Origin: F23-D06 sp045116675
GTDB taxonomy: Bacteria; Bacteroidota; Bacteroidia; Bacteroidales; WCHB1-69
Direction of reading: 5' to 3'
Length of the DNA: 39,923 nucleotides
Assembly (NCBI GenBank): GCA_045116675.1
Contig: JBGUMF010000015.1
Coordinates: 1 to 39,923, forward strand
Part shown: piece after piece, positions 15,627 to 24,143 of the stretch
Numbering within the stretch: the stretch's first letter is position 1
Layout: every line of letters begins with the position of its first letter
Program-made: the position numbers and the translations under genes
Notes under the pieces: generated by a model
What the model was told of the DNA's origin: nothing
The model's database searches: none
Seen by the model: the letters and a program-made list of their open reading frames with translations, nothing else

Positions 15627-17032
15627 AGGGTGTCGAATTGTTGTTTGGGCATATTCTTGCGGGTGCGGTAGAAGTCGTACATGGTGGCGAAGTTGTTGGC
15701 CAAGGTCTGGCCCACCTTGCGGGCGCCGGCAGGCGTGAAGTGCACGTAGTCGGGGCCGGCGAGGCCGTTGTGCGCCCAGGCTACCATAGAACCTTGGCCG
15801 CCCATCACCTCGTAGATGTCCCAGTAGGCGGCGTTGTTGCGGAGGGCGATGGTGCGCAGGCTGTCGATGAGTCGCGGCAGCATGGGGTAGGTGTCGAGCT
15901 TGCCGCCGCGGCGGGTGCTCATGTCGGAGGGGCCGATGAACAGGATGGTGGCACCCGGACAGGTCCTGCGCACGCGCTTGAGCTGTCGGTCTATGCTCTC
16001 GCAGTAGTTGTTGAGCGACTTGTCGTTGTAGATGACCGGCACGGAGTTGCCGCCGAACTGGAGGATAATCATCCCCACGTTGGCTTGCTGGTAGCAGCTG
16101 CGCAGCAGGGTGTCCGTGATGAGGGTGAACTGGTTGCCGGAGGAGCCACGTAGCGGGATGTTATCCACGGCCACGCCGTAGCCGTCGTCCAGCATGATGC
16201 CGTAGAGGTCGGCGGAACCCTGCATGGAGATTTGCAACGAAGTGGTGGCGGAGTCCATCAGCCAGTGGCAGGTATGGATGCCCTTCAGACCGGGTGACAA
16301 GGTCTCCTTGTGGGGGCTCTTGCGGTCCTTGAGGGTGGCGGAGAAGTCGCCGGTGCGGTCGTTGTAGAGCAGGGTGATGTTGGAGAACCGTTTCACGCGG
16401 GGGTCGGTGTCGCTGTGGCGCGAGGCGTTGGCCCCGAAGGTGGCTCCGCCGCCCAGCCGGTAGCACTTGGCCATGAGGCCGTAGTTGCCGTTGGTGCGCG
16501 CCCCGTCGCCGTACGACGAATAGAGGGTGAGGTCGCCGGAGGCGTACTGGCTCACCGCGAACGACGGGATGGTCTGGATGACGGGCACCATGCCCGGACC
16601 GCCGCCGCCGAAGGTGCGCTGGAACCAGGAGCGGATGTTGCATGAGATGCGGTCCATCTCGATCTGCGAGTCGCCGTAGTGGAGGATGCGCACCACCTCA
16701 TGGTTGGCGCGTGCCTGCTCCGCACGGGCGAAGAAACGGTCGAAGAAGGTCACATCGTCATTAGGCAGGTAGAAGTGGCCGGCCTGTTCCGTCACCGCCT
16801 CGCGGTACTGCTGCAGCGTGTCCCTCAGGTCGTTGAGGTGCTTCAGCTCCACGGAGTCGATTTCGTCGATCTTCACGTTGGCGAGGGTGTCGCCCACCAG
16901 CACGTCGTCGAAGGAGGGGAAGCGCAACTCCGCCGTGCCCACCTTTATCCCGTCTTTGGGAAAGAAATAGCATACGGCAGCCAACGCTCCGATTATCAAT
17001 GCGATGAACAGGAATATCTTATACGGTTTCAT
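15605..17032 (-). CDS. Membrane-anchored SGNH-hydrolase-fold protein, first gene of the MBOAT operon
   Basis: A 475-residue protein with an N-terminal signal anchor (IFLFIALIIGALAAVCYFF). SGNH blocks: RILHYGDSQIEMDRI near residue 119 (block I, GDS), ILQFGGNSVPVI near 327 (block III, GxN), and YVHFTPAGARKVGQ near 428 (block V, D-x2-H). The middle (about 150-300) looks like an extra beta-rich domain with little recognisable similarity. It is expressed first in the operon from a -7 box at 17,061-17,068 and overlaps the next gene by 22 bases. The role is probably surface-polymer O-acetylation with the MBOAT protein. Two different SGNH partners for one MBOAT could mean a transferase and an esterase. 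Confidence 0.8.
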   Translation of the reverse strand: MKPYKIFLFIALIIGALAAVCYFFPKDGIKVGTAELRFPSFDDVLVGDTLANVKIDEIDSVELKHLNDLRDTLQQYREAVTEQAGHFYLPNDDVTFFDRFFARAEQARANHEVVRILHYGDSQIEMDRISCNIRSWFQRTFGGGGPGMVPVIQTIPSFAVSQYASGDLTLYSSYGDGARTNGNYGLMAKCYRLGGGATFGANASRHSDTDPRVKRFSNITLLYNDRTGDFSATLKDRKSPHKETLSPGLKGIHTCHWLMDSATTSLQISMQGSADLYGIMLDDGYGVAVDNIPLRGSSGNQFTLITDTLLRSCYQQANVGMIILQFGGNSVPVIYNDKSLNNYCESIDRQLKRVRRTCPGATILFIGPSDMSTRRGGKLDTYPMLPRLIDSLRTIALRNNAAYWDIYEVMGGQGSMVAWAHNGLAGPDYVHFTPAGARKVGQTLANNFATMYDFYRTRKNMPKQQFDTLWNASAK

Positions 17033-17060
17033 CCTTCTGCGGCCCGTTTTTTAGGGGGCG

Positions 17061-17068
17061 CAAAGGTA
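17061..17068 (-). promoter_or_regulatory. -7 box of the SGNH-SGNH-MBOAT operon
   Basis: TACCTTTG on the minus strand, 28 bases before the ATG at 17,032. A TTG lies upstream, but its spacing is shorter than the consensus. Confidence 0.65.
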
Positions 17069-17111
17069 CGAAAAAAGTCAATGCTATGAACGTGTGATGG
17101 ACAGGGCTATT

Positions 17112-18374
17112 TTATTGCGTCTCAATTCGATAAATTTTCACCGTATCCCTGACATCTATTTCGGGATAGAAAATCTCCACAGAATCCATAAAGTTGATGG
17201 AATTCGATGCGAGCCAATAGTTATAACATCCATGAATGTCAAAAGACTCTGTAGTGAATTGAATGCCACTAGGTAAAACGAAAATCTCCCAATGAATCGG
17301 GATATGTTTGACTTTATCGATCATGACCTCACAGGTCAGTCGGTACATCGGCTGTCCGTCGAATTCCACGAGCGCCACTTCATCGAAATACGAACCTGCA
17401 CTCGAAGTAAGAGTGTCGATACCATCCTTTAAGTTTACCTCAACACGGTTGAATTCATCACTGGTAAACGAAAAGGGTAGCCCTGCAGCTGCTAATCTCT
17501 CATTGTTTTCTTCAACCGATACCCCATATCTATAAATAGACACCCATTTCATTACCTTCATAGGCTTAAATTCCAGCGCTTTCCAAAGGTAATCATCGAA
17601 ATAATGGTATCTTTTCGACTCCTTTGAACAGGCGCAATGGTTTTTCACGGGAAGAGTCGGAAACACCTCGTGGTAAAGCTGAAGACGAGTTTCCAAGGTC
17701 ATCCCCTCCAACGGATCTTTGTCGCCCGTGAGCCGCATTCCCAGCACCATAGCAGGGTCATGCAACGGCGGTCGCCAGCCGTCGTAGATGCAGATGCGGG
17801 TGTGGTAACGGAAATGCATCCCCAAAATACGCTCGGTCATCGGGTTCTTGGTGTCGTAATCCCCTTTTTTGACCTTTTGGGCCGCAGAAGAGAAAAAGAC
17901 TGCCGACACGATGGCGAAAACTAAGCACACGACGATTCCCGCAAAATACCACGGTTTTGATTGTTTCCTGACAGGATGTTTCACATTCCGCCAGACCAGT
18001 AAGAAGATGAACAAAATGGATACGGGAAAAAATATAACCCACCCTTCGGAGAAAATCACCCAATAGAAGAACACTCCCGTGCTGATGCCGCAAAGAAAGG
18101 CGTTGAGCCGCCAAAGAGGAGTCTGTTCCAGCCACGTGAAAGTGACCATATTGACGAAACAGATGTTTTGCACCATCATCGCCCACGGTACAAAGACGCA
18201 AAAGCCACCGTTGAAAGTGATGTTGAGCCATATTGAGATGGCGATGAGGATGATGTTCAGCACAGGGATAATGTAATGCCAATCCTTGTCACTGTGCTTA
18301 GGAAGGAAAGACCGTAATTTTCTCATAAGGGACAAACAGAAACAACCTAATTGCAACGATGTTATGTTGACCAT
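17112..18374 (-). CDS. Membrane protein of unknown function
   Basis: A 420-residue protein with about five hydrophobic helices in the first about 190 residues (for example YIIPVLNIILIAISIWLNI and VIFFPVSILFIFLLVW), then a soluble C-terminal half. The soluble part contains a cysteine pair in HCACSKESKRYHYFDDYLW. I do not recognise the family. An ATG at 18,326 (MRKLRSFLPK) is an equally good start and would drop 16 residues, leaving a more normal basic N-terminus before the first helix. No promoter box was found. It is divergent from the mscS-type gene. Confidence 0.7.
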   Translation of the reverse strand: MVNITSLQLGCFCLSLMRKLRSFLPKHSDKDWHYIIPVLNIILIAISIWLNITFNGGFCVFVPWAMMVQNICFVNMVTFTWLEQTPLWRLNAFLCGISTGVFFYWVIFSEGWVIFFPVSILFIFLLVWRNVKHPVRKQSKPWYFAGIVVCLVFAIVSAVFFSSAAQKVKKGDYDTKNPMTERILGMHFRYHTRICIYDGWRPPLHDPAMVLGMRLTGDKDPLEGMTLETRLQLYHEVFPTLPVKNHCACSKESKRYHYFDDYLWKALEFKPMKVMKWVSIYRYGVSVEENNERLAAAGLPFSFTSDEFNRVEVNLKDGIDTLTSSAGSYFDEVALVEFDGQPMYRLTCEVMIDKVKHIPIHWEIFVLPSGIQFTTESFDIHGCYNYWLASNSINFMDSVEIFYPEIDVRDTVKIYRIETQ

Positions 18375-18412
18375 TATTGTGTCTGTTTCGAGCTTGAATG
18401 GTTGTTTTTTTG

Positions 18413-18420
18413 TATTTTTG
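18413..18420 (+). promoter_or_regulatory. -7 box of the mechanosensitive channel gene
   Basis: TATTTTTG, with CTTG at 18,393-18,396 as a likely -33 element 16 bases upstream. The ATG at 18,458 follows 37 bases later. Confidence 0.65.
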
Positions 18421-18457
18421 CCGCCACAAAGTTCAAGTATAGAATAAATATAGAAAT

Positions 18458-21160
18458 ATGAAAAAGATATTCGCTTTTTTGCTCCTCTGCTTGCTCACGA
18501 CGTTTCAGGCGCAGGCTGTATTAAAAGAAAAAGACCTTCCCCAAACGTTAGGCGTGTTGCGCGCCGAACTCGAACGCTCGTATAATGAGCAGAAAGCCAT
18601 GATGGCCCGTTTTGAGAAACGAAACGGGGAACAGCATGCCAACCTGGTGCGCATGATGCAGAACAGCAACCAGATAGCCCTGATGCTGTACTCGCAGAAT
18701 TCAGACTTCACCTTTGACATGGCCTACGCGTGCCAGGCGGCCACCGAACAGTACCGCAGCATGAAAGCGCGCCACATGCCGTACAACAAAATGAAGGAAC
18801 GCATCAAGTCCGAAATCGAACGGTACGAGGCCCTCATCAAGTCGCTGCAGGCTCTGCCCCCGCGGATGCTGCCGAACGGCGAGTTGGCGAAGCTGCCTGA
18901 TTCCATCCGGCAGATGCTGCCCAAGACGGTGCTCGACACGGCGGCCAAGAACCTTTTTATCCTGGACCAGCAGGGGCTTGACGACCGCGAGGCGTGCGTG
19001 GAGTACGCCACCGCCCTGCGCGACAACTACATCACCATGCTGGAGAATGTGGAGCGTGACCAGGAGCATTACGAGCGCGTGACCAAGCGCGTGGAACAGC
19101 TCAATGCCTACGCTATGTCACGGTACGAGAAAATCCAGAAAAGCATCTTCGTGAACGGCAGCGGCAACTACTTCCAGACCCTCAAGCGCTTCCGGATGTA
19201 TTATGTTCTGGCCAAGAAGGATGTGGACGACAAGTACAAGCCGTTCAGTCGCAAATCCGAGTGGCGCGGCCCCGTCATCTACTCCATCACCATCTTCATG
19301 CTCTTCTACATTCTGTTTGCCAGCTTGTTAAGTTACGTCATCATGCGCTGGGTGCTGCCGAAGAAGTGGCGTCGCTATTTCAAGGAAAACAACAAACGCC
19401 CGTTTGTCATGCTCGCGTGCGGCGTGGCCATCTTCGCCATCTCCATCTCCATCGCAAAATTCTTCGTGCATCAGAATTTTGTGCTGATGGCCATCAGTCT
19501 GATGATCTTCTTCTCCTGGCTCGTGGAGGTTATCTTGGTGTCGCTTCTTATCCGCCTGAGCGACCGTCAGATACGGGCCGGCGTTCGTTCCTATACGCCG
19601 TTCATCCTCATGGCTTTCATCGTGGTGGTGTTCCGCATCATCTTGATTCCCAACAATGTGGTGAACCTCATTTATCCGCCCATCCTGTTGGTCTTCACCA
19701 TCTGGCAGTTCCTTGTGATGAAGCGTAAAATCGAGAAGCTGCCCGACAGCGACATGATTTACACGTTGGTGTCGTTTGTGGCGATGGTCGTGGCCTGTGT
19801 GGCCTCCTGGTTCGGCTTCGTGCTGCTGGCAGTGCAGATCATGCTTTGGTGGGCCATCCAGCTGGCCGCCATCCAAAGCATCACCTGCTTCTATGATCTG
19901 GCCAAGATGTACGAATCACGCCGCCTGACGCGCAAAATCGCCCGTGAGAAAGGTGTGGAATTGCATAATGATACGGAGATCGAGAAATATTTCAAGAAGA
20001 TACAACCCCAGATGAACAAGGGCGAATACATTGCCCAGACATGGTTCTACGATTTCCTGTTCAAGGCCCTTCTGCCCATATTGGCTGTGCTGTCGGTGCC
20101 GGCCAGCGTCTATTGGGCTACCAGCATCTTCGAGATGTCGGCCGTGTGCCGCAAAATCTTCACGTTCGTCTTCCTGAACAAGCCCGGCGTCATTGAAGTG
20201 TCCCTGTACAAGCTCTGTCTGATTCTGGAACTGTATTTCTTGTTCCGCTATTTGAACTATGCCATCAAAGCCTTCTATCTGATGCTCCGCAAGCGCCGCA
20301 AATCCGACCTTCACGGGCCGGGCAACGCCACGCTGGTCAACAATGTCATCAGCATCCTGGTTTGGGGCAGCTACGTCATTGCCGCATTGATGATCCTGAA
20401 TGTCTCCAGTAGCGGTATCTCCATCGTGATGGCCGGCTTGGCTACCGGTCTTGGTTTTGCCATGAAGGACCTGTTGGAGAATTTCGTTTACGGTGTCTCG
20501 CTGATGGCCGGACGTCTGCGTGTGGGCGACTATATCGAGTGCGACGGCGTGCAGGGCAAGGTTGAGAGCATCAACTACCAGAGCACACAGGTGGTGACGC
20601 TCGACGGCAGTGTGATCGCCTTCCAGAACGCGACGCTCTTCAGCAAGAACTTCAAAAACCTGACCCGCAACCACGGCTATGTGCTCGTGAAGGTGCCCGT
20701 GGGCGTGGCGTACGGCGTTAACGTGGAGCGAGTGCGCAAGATGCTGGTGGACAGCCTGCAGCCAATCGTCGTCAAGAACAAGGCTGGCAAGTATGTGGTG
20801 GACACCAAGCAGGGATTCTCGGTGGTGTTCAACGACTTCGGCGACAGCAGCGTTGACCTGTTCGTCGTTTTCTGGGTGTTGGTGGAAGAGAAAGCTGCGG
20901 TGCTGGCCAAAGTCAAGGAGGTGGTTTATAACACATTGAACAAAAACCATATAGAAATTCCGTTCCCGCAGCGCGACGTGTATGTGCGTCACATGGAGAT
21001 GCCCAAGGAGGGCAAGAAATCCCGCGAGGAGAAATCCAAGGAACTGGAACCGGCAGAAGACACAGTGGTTGAGGAACCTGTCCTCGCAGTGGAGCAACCC
21101 GCCAGACGGAAACGCAGAAAACCGTCCCGGAAACAGGAGGCGAAAACGGAGACGGAGTAG
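18458..21160 (+). CDS. Large MscS-family mechanosensitive ion channel
   Basis: A 900-residue membrane protein. It has a signal peptide (FAFLLLCLLTTFQAQA), a long charged and coiled periplasmic region to about 270, then a series of membrane helices (about 275-640). The MscS core lies at about 645-780: pore helix AGLATGLGFAMKDLLENF, then the beta domain GDYIECDGVQGKVESI and LDGSVIAFQNATLFSKN. The last about 50 residues are a basic/acidic tail rich in K and E. The layout resembles the large MscS paralogues (MscK/YjeP type) more than small MscS. It should open under membrane tension on osmotic downshock. It is monocistronic, with its own promoter box and a strong terminator. Confidence 0.93.
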   Translation: MKKIFAFLLLCLLTTFQAQAVLKEKDLPQTLGVLRAELERSYNEQKAMMARFEKRNGEQHANLVRMMQNSNQIALMLYSQNSDFTFDMAYACQAATEQYRSMKARHMPYNKMKERIKSEIERYEALIKSLQALPPRMLPNGELAKLPDSIRQMLPKTVLDTAAKNLFILDQQGLDDREACVEYATALRDNYITMLENVERDQEHYERVTKRVEQLNAYAMSRYEKIQKSIFVNGSGNYFQTLKRFRMYYVLAKKDVDDKYKPFSRKSEWRGPVIYSITIFMLFYILFASLLSYVIMRWVLPKKWRRYFKENNKRPFVMLACGVAIFAISISIAKFFVHQNFVLMAISLMIFFSWLVEVILVSLLIRLSDRQIRAGVRSYTPFILMAFIVVVFRIILIPNNVVNLIYPPILLVFTIWQFLVMKRKIEKLPDSDMIYTLVSFVAMVVACVASWFGFVLLAVQIMLWWAIQLAAIQSITCFYDLAKMYESRRLTRKIAREKGVELHNDTEIEKYFKKIQPQMNKGEYIAQTWFYDFLFKALLPILAVLSVPASVYWATSIFEMSAVCRKIFTFVFLNKPGVIEVSLYKLCLILELYFLFRYLNYAIKAFYLMLRKRRKSDLHGPGNATLVNNVISILVWGSYVIAALMILNVSSSGISIVMAGLATGLGFAMKDLLENFVYGVSLMAGRLRVGDYIECDGVQGKVESINYQSTQVVTLDGSVIAFQNATLFSKNFKNLTRNHGYVLVKVPVGVAYGVNVERVRKMLVDSLQPIVVKNKAGKYVVDTKQGFSVVFNDFGDSSVDLFVVFWVLVEEKAAVLAKVKEVVYNTLNKNHIEIPFPQRDVYVRHMEMPKEGKKSREEKSKELEPAEDTVVEEPVLAVEQPARRKRRKPSRKQEAKTETE

Positions 21161-21182
21161 TCTTTTATCCTGATTTCAATAG

Positions 21183-21217
21183 CAAAAAAAACGGAGCAAT
21201 CTGCTCCGTTTTTTTTA
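21183..21217. terminator. Bidirectional rho-independent terminator between the mscS-type gene and rocD
   Basis: ACGGAGCA (21,191-21,198), loop ATC, TGCTCCGT (21,202-21,209), with an A-run before and a T-run after. It can end transcription of both convergent genes (stops at 21,160 and 21,233). Confidence 0.9.
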
Positions 21218-21232
21218 TGAATAGGCGTTGGA

Positions 21233-22459
21233 TTATTCGAAAGAAAGGATAGCCTCCGTGATTTTGGCGATGGCGTCGCGGAGTTCCTCTTCGGTGATGA
21301 CCAACGGGGGAGCGAAGCGGATGATGTGCTGGTGGGTCGGTTTTGCGAGCACGCCCAGCTCTTTCATCTTCACGCACACGTCCCAAGCCTCTTTGCCATT
21401 GGTGGGTTGGATGATGATGGCATTGAGGAGGCCCTTGCCGCGGATTTGTTTGATGAGCGGACTGTTCACCTTGTTCATCTCATCGCGGAAGATTTGGCCG
21501 AGGTATTCAGCGCGTTCGGCGAGTTTTTCCTCTTTCACCACTTCGAGGGCGGCGATGCCCACGCGGCAGGCGATGGGGTTGCCACCGAAGGTGGAACCGT
21601 GCTCACCCGGCTTGATGTTGAGCATGATGTCGTCATCGGCCAGCACGGCAGACACCGGCATGGTACCGCCGGAGAGGGCCTTGCCGAGAATCAGGATGTC
21701 GGGACGCACGCCTTCGTGGTCGCAGGCCAGCATCTTGCCGGTACGAGCGATACCCGTTTGGACTTCGTCGGCCATGAAGAGCACGTTGTGGGCCTTGCAG
21801 AGGTCGTAGCATTTCTTCAGATAGCCGTCATCGGGAACATAGACACCGGCTTCACCTTGGATGGGTTCCACGAGGAAACCGCAGACCATGGGATCTTCGA
21901 GGGCCTTGGCCAGCGCGTCCACATCGTTGTACGGGATCTTGATGAAGCCCGGGGTGAAGGGACCGAAACCGGCGTAGGCGTCCGGATCGATGGAGAGGGA
22001 GATGATGGTGATGGTACGTCCGTGGAAGTTGCCTTCGCAGACGATGATCTTGGCCTGGTTCTCAGGGATGCCCTTCTTGTCGTAACCCCAACGGCGGGCG
22101 AGCTTCAAGGCGGTCTCGTCAGCCTCGGCACCGGAGTTCATGGGCAGCACCTTGTCGTAGCCGAACGTTTCCGTGACGTATTTCTCATAAGGTCCCAGAC
22201 AGTCGTTGTAGAATGCACGGGAGGTCAGGCAAACCTTCTGGCACTGGTCCATCATGGCGGCGATGATCTTCGGGTGGCAGTGACCCTGGTTGACGGCGGA
22301 ATAGGCGGAGAGGAAATCATAGTATTTCTTGCCCTCCACGTCCCATACGAACGGACCTTGGCCGCGCGATATGACGACATCCAGCGGGTGATAGTTGTGG
22401 GCGCCATATCTGGCTTCCATGTCAATGGCTTGCTGACTTGTAGTAATTTTTTCTACCAT
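21233..22459 (-). CDS. rocD: Ornithine aminotransferase (ornithine-oxo-acid transaminase)
   Basis: A 408-residue class III PLP-dependent aminotransferase. The substrate-side segment MNSGAEADETALKLARRWGY (about 107-126), FMADEVQTGIARTGK (PLP-ring aspartate at 231), and the Schiff-base lysine K260 in LGKALSGGTMPVSAVL all fit ornithine aminotransferase, as does the start (GAHNYHPLDVV). It converts ornithine and 2-oxoglutarate to glutamate semialdehyde and glutamate, linking arginine/ornithine and proline metabolism. The ATG at 22,459 is chosen because the promoter box lies at 22,511-22,518, inside the longer frame that begins at 22,543. Single gene. A related acetylornithine-type specificity is possible but less likely. 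Confidence 0.93.
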   Translation of the reverse strand: MVEKITTSQQAIDMEARYGAHNYHPLDVVISRGQGPFVWDVEGKKYYDFLSAYSAVNQGHCHPKIIAAMMDQCQKVCLTSRAFYNDCLGPYEKYVTETFGYDKVLPMNSGAEADETALKLARRWGYDKKGIPENQAKIIVCEGNFHGRTITIISLSIDPDAYAGFGPFTPGFIKIPYNDVDALAKALEDPMVCGFLVEPIQGEAGVYVPDDGYLKKCYDLCKAHNVLFMADEVQTGIARTGKMLACDHEGVRPDILILGKALSGGTMPVSAVLADDDIMLNIKPGEHGSTFGGNPIACRVGIAALEVVKEEKLAERAEYLGQIFRDEMNKVNSPLIKQIRGKGLLNAIIIQPTNGKEAWDVCVKMKELGVLAKPTHQHIIRFAPPLVITEEELRDAIAKITEAILSFE

Positions 22460-22510
22460 AGCGATTTGTATTAAAATATTAATTGTGTGAATTTCATAAA
22501 GAAACGGCTG

Positions 22511-22518
22511 CAAATATA
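22511..22518 (-). promoter_or_regulatory. -7 box of rocD
   Basis: TATATTTG on the minus strand, 51 bases before the ATG. It lies back to back with the + strand box at 22,532-22,539, so the two polymerase sites overlap. Confidence 0.65.
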
Positions 22519-22531
22519 GGATTTTTTTTTG

Positions 22532-22539
22532 TATTTTTG
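22532..22539 (+). promoter_or_regulatory. -7 box of the lipoprotein-psd-glycosyltransferase operon
   Basis: TATTTTTG, 26 bases before the ATG at 22,566. Its -33 region would fall on the rocD -7 box. Confidence 0.65.
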
Positions 22540-22565
22540 CCACCGATTATTAAAAAGTGAATACT

Positions 22566-23468
22566 ATGAAGAGATGTTTCTTTCTCCTTGTATGTGCTGC
22601 TGCACTGCTGGCAACCCTCTCATCCTGCCAGCCCAATGTGGAAGTCTATAACCCCAAATGCAAAATCAGCAAGATCTGGTACCGCAGCGAAGTGGGTGAC
22701 CCGGCTGAGGTTTACCAGTATGACAAGAAAGGCATGCTGATGAACATCACCATCGACTCGTTGGAGACATACGACTTTACCTATAATAAGGATAAAACGG
22801 TGGCCAAAGTGGTCCATGTGGGTGAGAAGTACACCGAAACCATCGATATGACCTACGATGATGACGGCCTTCTCAAGACGATGTCCTATTCCATGAACGA
22901 TACGGTACGTCAGGAGGCGGAGTTTACCCGTGATGAGGAGACCGCCCGCATCAAGCATGTGGAGGAGACCTACGACAAGTCTTTCTTTGACCGTTATTAT
23001 ATAATGTATAAGAGCAAACTGTACAATTCTTATATGGGCAATGCAGAGCGTATCTGCAAGATGGTCGAGGAGAGCGGTGTGAAGGGCCTTAGCCTCCACT
23101 GCAGCATGGACATCACCTATTATCCCGGAAAGAAGGAGAAGGAATACAAGAACATCGCCTCCATTGTGCAAAGATATCCGGACCTCCGCCAGGAGGTGAC
23201 GCGCACGTTCACGTATGACACTACGACGTTCAACCCCTTCTACGGCATGACCTATGCCTACGCGGGTTTCGCCGGATACTATGTCAACAACAAAGCCACG
23301 GAGGAGGAGATTGTACGCACCGACGGTATCGTTACCCGCCAGGTCTCCTACACATATAAGTATGAGGGCGAGCATTTTCTCAACGACAAACGCTACCCGC
23401 GGCAGTTCATCACCATTTCGTCTGAAAACTACATTCCTATCAGAACGTATATCCTGTACGTCAAGTAG
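22566..23468 (+). CDS. Lipoprotein of unknown function with YD-repeat-like strands
   Basis: A 300-residue lipoprotein. The signal peptide MKRCFFLLVCAAALLATLSSC ends in a lipobox with the acylated cysteine at 21. The mature part shows recurring short strands (YQYDKKGMLMNI, FTYNKDKTVAKV, MTYDDDGLLKTM) like the YD/RHS-type repeats of DUF4595-like Bacteroidota lipoproteins. The ATG at 22,566 is preferred to the GTG at 22,557 because it starts the canonical signal peptide. It ends 9 bases before psd, so it is the first gene of that operon. The function is unknown. A link to envelope lipid or glycan synthesis is inferred from the neighbours only. Confidence 0.8.
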   Translation: MKRCFFLLVCAAALLATLSSCQPNVEVYNPKCKISKIWYRSEVGDPAEVYQYDKKGMLMNITIDSLETYDFTYNKDKTVAKVVHVGEKYTETIDMTYDDDGLLKTMSYSMNDTVRQEAEFTRDEETARIKHVEETYDKSFFDRYYIMYKSKLYNSYMGNAERICKMVEESGVKGLSLHCSMDITYYPGKKEKEYKNIASIVQRYPDLRQEVTRTFTYDTTTFNPFYGMTYAYAGFAGYYVNNKATEEEIVRTDGIVTRQVSYTYKYEGEHFLNDKRYPRQFITISSENYIPIRTYILYVK

Positions 23469-23477
23469 CCATCCCTC

Positions 23478-24134
23478 ATGAAACTGCATCAGGCCGGAAG
23501 AATGATCATCATCGTCAGCCTGCTGACGATAGTCCTGGCAACCATTTGCTATGTGCTGTTCCTCGCCAACCTGTGGTGGGTGAATGTGGTGTTCTATGCC
23601 GTGATGATTGTTCTGGGTGCGCTGATTGTGCGTTTCTTCCGCGTCCCGTACCGTATTGTCAACAAGGTGGACAACGGGGTGCTTGCTCCGGCGGACGGCA
23701 CCATCCTCTCGGTCGGGCCGGCCTTCGAGTACGAGTACTTCAAGGACGAGCGCATCAAGATTTCCATCTTCATGTCCATCAATAATGTGCATGTGAACAG
23801 CTACCCGATTGACGGTACCATCGAATATGTCGCTTACCATCCAGGGAAATATATGCTGGCCAAGCTGCCCAAGTCATCGGTGGACAACGAGCACAACACT
23901 ATTGTGGTGGTCCGCAGCGAGCAGGAAAAGGTCCTTTTCCGCCAGATTGCCGGCTTTATCGCGCGCCGTATCATCAGCTACCCCGAGGTGGGCGATGTCG
24001 TCAAACAGGGTGATGAGGTCGGGATGATCAAATTCGGCTCCCGCGTGGATGTCTTCCTCCCGCTTGACGCGCAGGTGGCTGTGTCCAAAGGCGACAAGGT
24101 GGTGTCGAAGAAGACTGTGCTGGCCTATTTCTAA
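23478..24134 (+). CDS. psd: Phosphatidylserine decarboxylase proenzyme (short, archaeal-type)
   Basis: A 218-residue enzyme making phosphatidylethanolamine. Two N-terminal membrane helices (about 8-50) are followed by the catalytic domain: APADGTILSVG (70-80), MSINNVHVNSYPIDG (99-113, with the conserved H105), a second conserved histidine in YHPGKY, and the self-cleavage site FGS in MIKFGSRVDVFLP (G187/S188). Cleavage there creates the pyruvoyl group on the small alpha chain. The short length and FGSRVD site are those of the PSD-A type usual in Bacteroidota. It sits 9 bases after the lipoprotein gene and 9 before the glycosyltransferase gene. No pssA is seen nearby. Confidence 0.95.
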   Translation: MKLHQAGRMIIIVSLLTIVLATICYVLFLANLWWVNVVFYAVMIVLGALIVRFFRVPYRIVNKVDNGVLAPADGTILSVGPAFEYEYFKDERIKISIFMSINNVHVNSYPIDGTIEYVAYHPGKYMLAKLPKSSVDNEHNTIVVVRSEQEKVLFRQIAGFIARRIISYPEVGDVVKQGDEVGMIKFGSRVDVFLPLDAQVAVSKGDKVVSKKTVLAYF

Positions 24135-24143
24135 CCGCAGCGT

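Noticed and set aside
19916..21097. Long open frame (393 codons) on the minus strand
   Set aside because: Antisense shadow of the MscS-family gene; His/Leu/Val-rich low-complexity translation, no promoter box.
21326..22474. Long open frame (382 codons) on the + strand
   Set aside because: It lies wholly antisense to rocD, is rich in H, V, G and E as expected from the opposite strand of a G/C-rich gene, and has no family signature.
22620..23840. Long open frame (406 codons) on the minus strand
   Set aside because: Covers parts of the lipoprotein and psd genes in antisense; both of those are supported by motifs and signal sequences.
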